From the NCBI GenBank assembly GCA_028565635.1, contig JAOXYB010067600.1, forward strand, positions 1-10,123: DNA of 10,123 bases, in the 5' to 3' direction. Both the position numbers and the translations under genes were made by a program. Position 1 is the first letter of the stretch; every line of letters begins with the position of its first letter. This stretch comes from Phoronis ovalis (taxonomy: Eukaryota > Phoronida > Phoronidae). The notes beneath the pieces are model-generated. The model ran no database searches, was not told the origin of the DNA, and was given only the letters and a program-made list of their open reading frames with translations. Shown piece after piece: positions 1-9,700 of this stretch.

Positions 1-494
1 AAGAAGTATACAATCCAAATCCAAAATTTTCAACTGGGCTGCACACCCCCACCAAAAAATACCTTGAGTACCACCCCAGCGGTTTTCTGGGGCATAGTGG
101 TCCCGGGGGTACTCAAGGTTTTTTGAATATGGGGATGTGCCGCAGAACCCAATCCAAAATTTTAGCTTGTGGTAGCAAACCCAATCCAAATTTTTTGAAA
201 TATAAAGGTAGCAATCCAAATTTTGTGAAATGTAAGGGTAGCAATTTTTAAATATTTGAGTGGCAATCCATTTTTACGCAAACTGACTGATACAAACCAA
301 ATTCCAAAAACGTTTTATGGATACAAACCTAAAATTAATCCAAATTATTTGCTGTAAGCAGCGGGTCACGAGCAATCCAAATTTTTGAATTTTTTTACGG
401 TAGCAATCCAGAAAAATACAGGAAGAAGTGTACAATCCAAATCCAAAATTTTCAACTGGGCTGCACACCCCCACCAAAAAATACCTTGAGTACC
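1..494. repeat. Upstream repeat patch with two 72-bp direct copies
   Basis: Bases 1-72 and 423-494 are the same 72-bp sequence at an offset of 422 bp, with one mismatch seen at the ninth base. Between them the motif CAATCCAAATTTTT and variants recur (near 12, 150, 182, 211, 265, 373, 404 and 433). The first copy ends in an arm of an inverted repeat (61-72 against 108-119). No coding potential is credible here. It looks like a non-autonomous dispersed or satellite-like repeat that may continue left of the window. Similar GGTACTC / GGGGATGTGCCGC-type repeats occur in several invertebrate genomes, but that comparison is from memory and weak. Confidence 0.8.
61..119. repeat. 12-bp perfect inverted repeat, 35-bp loop
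   Basis: ACCTTGAGTACC at 61-72 is the exact reverse complement of GGTACTCAAGGT at 108-119. An A-run before the left arm and a T-run after the right arm extend the symmetry imperfectly. The loop is GC-rich compared with its surroundings. It could be a foldback or miniature-element terminus. The second direct copy keeps only the left arm (483-494). Confidence 0.75.
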
Positions 495-594
495 TATGAT
501 TTTATTACACATAATATTAACTTAAAATGCACCAGGAACAATATCGTCCAACGTACAGTTGTGCATTTTATCTGCATTTATTTTTTTAATTCAG
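495..594 (+). other. Probable end of a 5'-UTR intron, acceptor at 593-594
   Basis: A T-rich tract (581-588) leads to TTCAG ending at 594, a good 3' splice site 13 bases before the first ATG. This suggests the coding start lies in the second exon or later, with the promoter and non-coding first exon outside the window. A 10-bp perfect inverted repeat (523-532 with 561-570, TAAAATGCAC) sits just before it. No TATA box or other promoter is convincing. Confidence 0.5.
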
Positions 595-716
595 AACTTT
601 TATAAGAATGCTAAACATGTCTGATTCTGACAACTCTGTTGAGCTCCCAGCCAGCGTGAGTGGCATTGAGAATGATTATAACGACTACATATATGCACCG
701 TCTAATGGATTTTCAG
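595..716 (+). CDS. NFKB1: Exon 1: start codon and acidic N-terminus (residues 1-36)
   Basis: Coding begins at the ATG at 608; a second in-frame ATG at 617 gives a start at Met4. Both have A at -3, so initiation at either is possible. The segment is rich in Asp, Ser and Asn ([20 protein letters not shown]) and resembles the unstructured leader before the Rel domain in other p105 proteins. The donor is CAG|GTAATG, leaving one base (phase 1). There is no in-frame stop between the proposed acceptor at 594 and the ATG, so coding from further upstream cannot be excluded. The exon has little conservation of its own; it is placed by phase and by the donor. Confidence 0.75.
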
Positions 717-3700
717 GTAATGTTTTATTTTTCATTTTTTTATAAAATATTTTTGTACCTTCTTCAAATTGAAATATTCTGGGAAAATTCACTATGACGA
801 AGAAACACATAAATGTAATTTAGGCTCAAGTTTACTCTAGTTTCCAATAAAAACAAGATGTATATAGTAGGCGTTGTCACAATACAAGTGCATAGTAATC
901 AGCATAATATTAAATTTGCAGTTAACGACCATCAACCATGTCTTCTAATTACTGAACAACCGCAGCCTCGTGGATTTCGATTCAGATATGGAAGTGAGGG
1001 TTCTTCTCATGGAGGTTTGCAAGGTGTGCATTCTGAAAAAGGAAGAAAAACATTCCCAACTGTACAGGTGTGTGTATGAATAAGTGAAGACTGTTACGAT
1101 AGTAGTCTAATATAATAATGTAACCCATTTTAAGAGTTTAAAGAAGACAACTAATTTTTCAGATTTATTGCAGTTGGTACGTAAAGTTTAATTTCATTAA
1201 AATTTTCAATGTATATTTCCATGGACACTTTTATTTTAAAGGACAGTTTGTGATATATTATTACATTTTTTCAAACTGAAGTGTTTTGCTATCAAATTGC
1301 CTCAAGGTATTGATTGTAAAATTTCAATTTTGTAATTTTTATTAACTAATCATGCTTGTATGCTTGATAGGAGGCCTAAAAGTCACTTTTGTATTATTTT
1401 TAACGTAATTGCTGTAAACAATTCCCTGTAGGCTGTTATTAATGAAGAAACAAATTAAAGTAAAACTATCAACTAGCAATATAGTATTGTAACAGTGATA
1501 TGGAACTAGTTGTTTCTTAGCCTGCAGATGGGCTATTGTAAAGTGTTAATTCTTTTTTTGGAAAATACCGACTAGGAATTCCTATTTACCATGTCATAGT
1601 ACAGTAAGAATATTTTCCGCATTTTAGATATGTCATCATAATGGACCTGCCAGGATCGTGGTTACCTTGGTAACAGACGAACCCGTCCCAAAAGTGCATG
1701 CACATGAACTAGTTGGGAAGAACTGTCAGGTCGGGCTCTGTGTTGTTGAGCTAAAAGGAGGAAAAAACATGACAGCAACGTAACTATTCTTTGCAATTTC
1801 ATTAAAAGAAAATTGATAATTGTTTTATGTATGGTAAAAATTTTAAATTTTAACTTGTTTTCTAAAATTGAGTCATACAGGCTATATTAATAATTTCTTT
1901 ATCAATAAAAAGGAAAATATTTGAAAAATATGTTTTTATTGTGTAAAGCTGTTAGTGTCATGCACAATATATTACTCTCATGCCCCACCAAATACACAAT
2001 TATTGAATGACATTGCCTGTATGATAGTATGGCAAATAACACACTTTCTAAAACAGCCCTACTAAAATTTATCACAAAAACATTTTAGGAATTTACTGAA
2101 TTTTTTTTGTAGATTTCCAAATCTTGGAATTCGCCATGCGACTAAAAAGAATGTAGTAAAGATTTTGCAGACGAGAATAGAGGAATCTTTGCGGCTTCAG
2201 AATCTATTTACTACAATGAGTGGCCCTATGCAACAAGAATATGTTCTTATAGGTTAGTAGACAATGTTCGCATATGTCACCCGGAATTTTAGAGCCTATA
2301 AATCATCACTAATTCGTTTAATATTTCATATGTCCAAGTTTCTGTGACTACCATATGCTACCTGCATTAATTTGAAAACCCTAATTATTATAGTTGATTC
2401 AGTTTTTGGTCATCTGTTGGTATGTTCATTAGTATCACTATCATTTCTAATGTCATTACATAGTCGCAATTAAACTATTTTTTTTGATTGCTAAGTCATA
2501 ATTGTTTGGTAATTTTTAATAGTTTTTTAGGCTTAAAAAAGGCTACACATTTAATATCTATGGTCCATGAATCATGGTATTATTGCAATATCATTGAGGA
2601 CAGTTTCGCTTGTCAAAAGAAACAAGTCAGCTGGATTTCCCACATTTCCTCTTAATGTTATTTGATAGTTCACCATTTGTGATTGCTGCCCTGACTGAGT
2701 TCTTTGCACTTTTCAAAACCTTGTGAATTTATTTGAATCGCAGAATCAGATAAAGAAAAGGCAAGAAAACAGGCAGAAGAACAAGCCAAAAACATGAAAT
2801 TGAACGCAGTCCGATTATGTTTCCAAGCGTACCTGATGGAGAAAGATGGAACGTTCAGTCGTATGCTGCCGTCCGTTATTTCTGATACTATTTATGACAG
2901 CAGTGAGTACAAAATTCATTATTAATACACGAACAGTGGTAGATAATGCTGAAACTCAAATATCACTGAAGACTATCTGCTTCGTTGACTATAACATCTG
3001 TCATCCTAATGAGGTTCACGTTCTTTGTTTTAGAAATTTTGCAAAAATTCTAGTTTTAGGCATTGAATCATATATGTTTATGAGGATTTATGAAGACTAG
3101 CATTTAGACGTCAAAGTAGAAAAAATGTTGCTCATTCACTTGCAACAACATGATAGCTGAACACATTTAGCTCTGTAACTAAATTGACTTCCTGTGTTAC
3201 ATGTATTTATTGTATCGGCTATCTTGGAAGTAATCCAGGTCAAAATTATATCAGACCTGTGCTTTGACCTGTACTTACCCTGTACCAAATAAAACATTGC
3301 TTTGTTCCTACATCAAATAGTTTTCATTAATAAAATAAAGCTTACATGCAACAAGTTGTATTTGTATATTTATTACAAAATTTCTACCACCATTAGTTTT
3401 TGTTGAAAGACAATTGTTTGCGCTGTTTGCAGAAGCCACAACTGGAAATTCATTAAAGATTTGCCGAATGGATCGTCAAGCTGGCTCGTGTGAAGGAGGA
3501 GAAGAAGTTTTCTTGTTGTGTGATAAAGTTCAGAAAGGTGAGATGTACAGTAACAGATACAGAAAAAGTAAAATAGCTGACTTGTGTAATTTACTCCTGA
3601 CAATGCCGGCATCCTTTAGTTACACACGAAACTTGTTGTTTATGTATTGATGGGCTCACGAAAAGGAGGGCATTTGTTAGATCAAGAACATATTTTTTTT

Positions 3701-6700
3701 GGTTTAGGCTCAGCATGCGAAGGATGCGTTTTGTGAATGTATGTATGCAGAACTACGTCATTGTTCATTCACAGAATGCGACATGCTGGGATTGTTTGGG
3801 TCTGAGACTAGTGGCTCCACCAAGTGCATGCAAATAGTCTATTCATGTACATATACTGCAAGGCAATATTTTTGTGATAGTTACTGTTAGCAAATTTTAT
3901 GACAACCATACTGACTGATATGATATATTCTTTTTCACAAGATGAAAAGGGGCCTATGACTTGCATCTTTTTGAAATTAAATTTCAAAAAGTAACAACAT
4001 TTTCCCAAAATGGATGTTTATCAAGTCTTGAGAACCCGGTCCCTGCACTCCAGCATGATATATGGGATTGCATGATCGTTACGAAATTCGCTGAAAAGGG
4101 GGGTTATTTTGAAAAAAGCTATTGTCCTCGAAACTTGAAAAAAGGGTAGATTTTAGAAAAGAATACTTTGAAAATCAAAAATAGGATATAAAATTGAGGG
4201 AAATGTGACCTGATTCATACTAGAAATGAGTAAAAAATACATCAGGAAAAACTTTGTTCTTGTTGGGGTTCAATTTTACTAACCGTACCTTCATCGACTG
4301 TACTTAATTATTTAGTAGCACATAGAAATGGTAGAAATTTGTTTTTGTCTCCTTGAAAACCTAAAAAAGTTTTTTCAGTGCAAAATATCCTTGTTTTTGC
4401 AAAAATAGGGATACTAAATTAAGGGAAAATCAAAATTTGTTCATTTTAAAAATGCGTAGCTGTCATGTGTTACGCCCATTTTGTTGGAATGCGAGGACTG
4501 GTTTGAGCACTCTGTCTCCTTTGATAACTTTGAAGTGTAACCTAGCTGTGTAATAACATTGCCACAATGTATCATGAGTCATTTAATTTTTCTAACTTAT
4601 CTTGGATATACTTAAATTTCAAAGATGTAAATTATTTTTTCAGACGATATCAAAGTGAGATTTTACCAAGAAGATATAAATGGCACCTTGATGTGGGAAG
4701 GTTATGGTGATTTTGGTCCTCAAGATGTCCATCGTCAGTATGCCATTGTCTTCAAGACTCCGACTTATAGTAATACCAATATTCAAAGAGAAGTTATAGT
4801 TAACTTAGAACTGGTGCGTCCAACAGACAATGAGGCGAGTGATTGGAAACCGTTTACTTTCTATCCTAAGCAAATTGGTAAGTCTGGTGAAAATGTAATT
4901 AGTTCATGTATAACCTTTGGTAGTAGCTGTTTTAATAAAAAAAATGAAAATAGTAGATCTCAGCATGATGGACAGTTGAAACAATTTCTCTATTTCAGTC
5001 CAACAGTTGAATAGAGTTTTAGCTCCCTATCATTGACATGTCCGCATTTAATTTTAGGATTTTGTCTGTACTGAAAAAAATCTGTTTAGTTTGGTTGGTA
5101 TTTCTGCCTTTCTGGTTTGATTAAATTGCTTGGAAAATAAAAATAATATAATGCCTGTATGAACAGCACAATTGCATTAAATGTTAATTTCCCTCTTTTA
5201 GACACATCATACTCAAGGGTGAATTTGTTAATAATCTATTCCTAAAGTCTAACCAATAATCTATATTCAGAATGTCCAGGCCACTATTTTTGTTTTGTTT
5301 TGGAGATTTATGATTCCACATTCTTTATTATAAATTATGTCTTATGAAGTAGTACATGTAAATATGTCATGACTTTGTTACAAGTTATAGTCGCATATTA
5401 TTTAATTGCAGACAAAGATTGCATTGATAAAAAAAGGAAGAAGGCCCTTCCATTTTCTTTAAGCAATGATACTGGTGGAGGAGGTTTTCCTCCTGGAGGA
5501 TCGGGGGGTTTTGGAGGTGGAGGGGGGTATGGTGGATTTAATGGAGGAATAGGAGGTGGAGGCTCAGAAAATATGGGAGGATATGGTGGGAACCAGGGAA
5601 ACTCATTTGGTGGAAGCAGTGGTTATGGTGGAGGAAATATGGGTAAGTTGTTTGGTTAAGGTGTAACGTCAGAACGTTTGATTTGCAATCCGTTATAATT
5701 TCCTGTAGTAGACTAAGGGCTGATAGTATGAGAGAGCGATGGAGGGTACTAGATCCCAATAACTGTTTTAAGGGCGTACGATCAAGCCCCTCAACTCACA
5801 AAAAAAACTGATTTAAATCAGAAAATTACAAAAAATTAAAAACAGCAAAGTATGCCACCATTTCCCTAAAAACCGAGCCTCCCTAATCTAAATTCCTGGG
5901 AGCTCCCCTATAATTCCAGCTACTTTAACCCTCTTCCCTGGGAGCTCCCCTATAATTCCATCTACAGTTTAACCCTCTTCCCTGGGAGCTCTCCTATAAT
6001 TCCATCTACTTTAACCCTCTTCCCTCATGGTTATTATTAACTTGCAATTATGCAAACTGTTTCAATCTGCTTCCTTCCCGTATAGGAAAACTTTTAATAT
6101 GTCTCTTCTTTCATAGTAATATTATTATTGTTAGGTCTTCCTTCCTGCTGACTTTTGATTGGACGTTGATGGATCAGCATTTTTAGCATAATATGTAGCT
6201 GTATGTAATTAAATTAAGTTGGTATCATATATATAGATATACTTATATATATAATATAATATAATATTATGCATCTGTCCAAAATTAAATTGAGTTTTAA
6301 ATAATTTATATAATTTATATTTAATATACAGTTAGCATGGCATTATATAATATACTTATAACAAAAAAAAAACTAAAAATTTGAAAGAAACTTTCAAAAT
6401 AATCAGCATGTAAGAAGTATTATTTATACTAAGAAATTAATTTTTTTAAATTCCTCACTTTTAATGGCAGCTGGTACAAGTTTCATGTTAAAATTATAAA
6501 ACACAGGGACTACAAATGGTTTCGTCTTGTCAGTTAACCATGGATGTGTGATTAAAACTTTGAATATGGGCAATAGTAATTGTATTTGCTGCTTTAAAAC
6601 ATGAATTTTTTATTCATCAGAAGTAATCAATTATCTTTTCCATAAGAGTACATATGTCACATAATAAAATGAGGGTAATTACTTTCATGTGCCTCATCTC

Positions 6701-9700
6701 TTTTCCCTGTACCTATTTGACCTTTTATGCATATAGACAGTGTTTCCTTTCTGATGAGGAAATAAAGACGTCATGTTCTTATAGTAGGAAATTACTATTC
6801 TGATTGGGTTTCAGAGTGTTGTCACGGAGGGTCGAGTAATTATGCCGTGTTACAGATAACCAGTAGACTGCGGAGAGATTGAAATATGGGTCATCTTGAT
6901 GATTGCTCTTACAACTGCTTCCAGTATCTCAACTCGTCAGAATAATGAACTCCCTGTGAATAGTGGTTAGATCTCTTAAGTCCATTATATGTTAACTTTA
7001 TGGTAAAAACAGAGACTTTTTAATAATTGATAGAAACCTTTATTAGGGATGAGCCGACCACTAAATGGTGGACCTTCAGACCTTCTACATCCAACACCAA
7101 CTGAAGCAGACGATGATCTGGCGACAGATTCAGCGCCATTTGAAGCAACAACTGATTATCATCAACAGATCAGTATGGGTTTACCAACAAAACAGATGCC
7201 ATTCTCATCTTTTAATTCCAAAGTGTATGATGTAGAATGTCCCAACTCAAAATGTGACTCAGCGTATTGTTCTGTGTATGGTGATAAGACAGGAGCTGCC
7301 TCATCTAAAGCTTCAGGTATGTACTACAAGAGAGTTGAAAAAGCCTAATACATAATATTGTTTTCTACTGATTTGGTACCTTATAGGCAATGTTTAGTTA
7401 CTGTCCAAGGCATACATGTATGTAGGCGCATGACTCAGTGTTGTAGCCTATGTTCATTCTTTTTATGAGACATTTAGAAATGATAAGATTATATGGTTAG
7501 TATGTTTGTCGTGACAAAAATTGGTAACCCGAAGGTAATATTCTTAATATGCAGTTAATGTACAACTGATAAATTAACCGTTGTTAAACCTTATTTTTGT
7601 GTTCAGTATATGTAGATTTTCCACTGAATGAAAGACAGCACATTCCAGCCGCAGATTATGATATTAACCTGATATTGTAGATACATGTACCTTTGCACAT
7701 TGTTTATATACTAGCTGTGGTGTTGGCACAAATATTCACTAGGATTTCGAGGAATTTTATTAAATTTAGAGGCTATTTTCAAATTTAAAATTATAGTGTT
7801 GTAATTTTAAAGACATTGGCTCTACTTTAATTATAAAAATCTTAAAAAATAAATATGTTTTGAGTTGTCGATTATGTTACACAGAACATATTCCACCAAC
7901 CACTCAACCATGGTAAAATATATTGAAATCAGGGCGAAATAAATATTCAATAAATGATATGAAAATTAACTTTCTCATTTATATTTCTGATTGAAGTAGA
8001 TCCAGGGTCTTTTTTGCCTGTCAGCATGTTGTACTTTCTGGTAGAAGTAAAAAATTCCTGAAATAACATATATTTTTTTAAAATCCCAATTTTAATTTTG
8101 GGCTTTTTCGCATTGGAATACTACAATTCATGTGTAATTTTCTGGAAATCAGCAGGGATAAGACTGAATAGAAATTAACTGATAATACAATGTATCAAAG
8201 GGCAGGTATCCATGTCAAACAAAGATTTGTATTAATAGCTTTGGGAAACATTTCTCTGTTTTGTATTTGCATAAATATTAGAATGGAGATGGATGGGACA
8301 TCTTATACTGTAAATGCTAAAATGTTCGAAAATATGTTCAATTTTGCTTAAGGAACTGGATAATTTGCCTTCATTACAGCCTCCTAATGAAAAAGGTTTC
8401 TGCTTCAAGGTAGAAAGACACCTAAATAACATCATGTAGGTATGTATTAATATTTCGTTCAAGTAAATAACAGCATATTGTTACTGTTTCAGTGCACCCT
8501 TCAGTGCCTCAAGTTGTACCAGGTAACAATGACTTAGCACTAAAAATTGCTGAGCGTACAGCATGTGGTTTACAAGACTATGCGATGACGGGTAATGTGG
8601 CTGTCATTTTGATGGTTCAGAGACATCTGGTGGCAGTTCAGAATGAATGTGGAGACAAGTAAGTATGGAATAATATTGCTTGCATTTCATTCCTTATTTT
8701 GTAGTAATAAACTTTTACAAGATCAATGTAATGATATAACGTTGTCAGTATAGCGTTTGAAATAGTATGACAAACAAGTACAATAGCAAATATCTTGGAA
8801 AAATACATGTAAGCAATTATGTTTAAACTGATTTGCTATTATTTCACTTGCTTATGCTGTTCTTAAAGTTGAAGTTATTAATATTTTCAGCACACTTCAT
8901 TTAGCTGTAATTCATCACCAGATGGAGGCACTGAATAATTTGGCTGTAGTTACAAGCACCATTCCAGAGTCAGGACTTGTGAATCAGTATAATTACTTAA
9001 ATCAGGTAATGAAAAACTGTATCTGTACATGGGTATCAGACACATGCATTACTTCTTAAATTACTATAGTCACCTGAGTAATTGGCTGTTTGTAAGTATA
9101 CCAGCTATCTTTGTTGTGTTATCAGTCAACATAATAATAAAAGAACCTTTTTTTTTGTTCCAGACTCCTCTCCATCTGGCTGTTATTACAAGACAGTCGA
9201 AAGGTGTTGAGATACTAATGAAAGCTGGTGCCAGCTCCTCATTAGTTAACAGACAAGGTAATACCCCCATTCATTTGGCAGCCAAGGTAGGAGATGTGGA
9301 CTGTTTACGTGCAGTACTGCCAAAAAGTCTTGAAATGTTCACGGATACTATTGCTCCAGAGATAAACCAACTCAATTATGAGGGTGAGTATTAATAAAAC
9401 ATGGTTGAAAAAAAAACAAATATTGTGTCGTATAAGTCTGTGAACTAAATGTTCCTTGAAAATTGATTTCCAACTTATTTTGGTTTATTCGTTTTCTGTG
9501 CTAAGACTAAAATACTTTAGTTTGTCTGTTAATTGTCAAAGACTGAAGATTTGGAATAAAAACCAGAAGCAGTTTTCGGTATCTGCTAAAAGCAAAAACT
9601 GCTATCTCAATACAGTAAAAGCTGACTCTTTCCAATCAAGTTTGCTGCTGTTCACATAGCATTAGTTCTTAAAAATGTATTTTTTATGTTTTGCGTATAC

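Larger units (their letters stand above)
5643..7046 (+). other. Intron 8 (phase 1), longest intron
   Basis: 1404 bases, GTAAGT to TTTATTAG. It separates the glycine-rich exon from the linker. It holds a three-copy tandem repeat (5895-6025) and an AT-rich microsatellite-like stretch (about 6225-6360). No gene seen. Confidence 0.85.
7317..8492 (+). other. Intron 9 (phase 1), hosts the candidate terminal exon
   Basis: 1176 bases, GTATGT to CTGTTTCAG. It contains the candidate alternative exon at 7607-7680, AATAAA hexamers and two TACATGTA words (7413, 7682). The remaining 7960-8492 part holds nothing I can identify. Confidence 0.85.

Noticed and set aside
274-477. 67-codon open frame on the minus strand in the upstream repeat
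   Set aside because: It overlaps the repeat array, mirrors the CAATCCAAATTTTT words and shows no protein-like features.
781-790. GGGAAAATTC, a kappaB-like site in intron 1 that could imply autoregulation
   Set aside because: It deviates from GGGRNWYYCC, occurs once, and is expected by chance in AT-rich DNA.
2846-3100. 84-codon plus-strand open frame across exon 5 and intron 5
   Set aside because: It is in a different frame from the Rel domain and is explained by exon 5 base composition.
3373-3650. Open frames on both strands over exon 6
   Set aside because: Only the 3433-3537 part of the plus frame is family-conserved; the rest is intron or antisense shadow.
5643-5659. Retention of intron 8 giving a protein ending right after the glycine-rich region
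   Set aside because: The early stop at 5657-5659 is typical of any AT-rich intron; the canonical GTAAGT donor argues for normal splicing.
5538-5759. 73-codon minus-strand open frame opposite the glycine-rich exon
   Set aside because: Gly codons on the plus strand remove minus-strand stops; the translated product is simple-sequence shadow.
6225-6360. AT-rich stretch as replication origin or promoter
   Set aside because: Simple AT microsatellite decay inside an intron explains it; no other signals accompany it.
8380-8409. 30-base micro-exon with good-looking acceptor (CATTACAG) and donor (AAG|GTAGAA) in intron 9
   Set aside because: In the required phase it reads Ala-Ser-stop, so it would act only as a poison exon; the evidence is too thin to list.
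9029-9163. Extension of exon 12 leftward to an ATG at 9029
   Set aside because: A strong TTTTTTGTTCCAG acceptor and exact phase fit to exon 11 place the boundary at 9164; the leftward part does not resemble ankyrin sequence.
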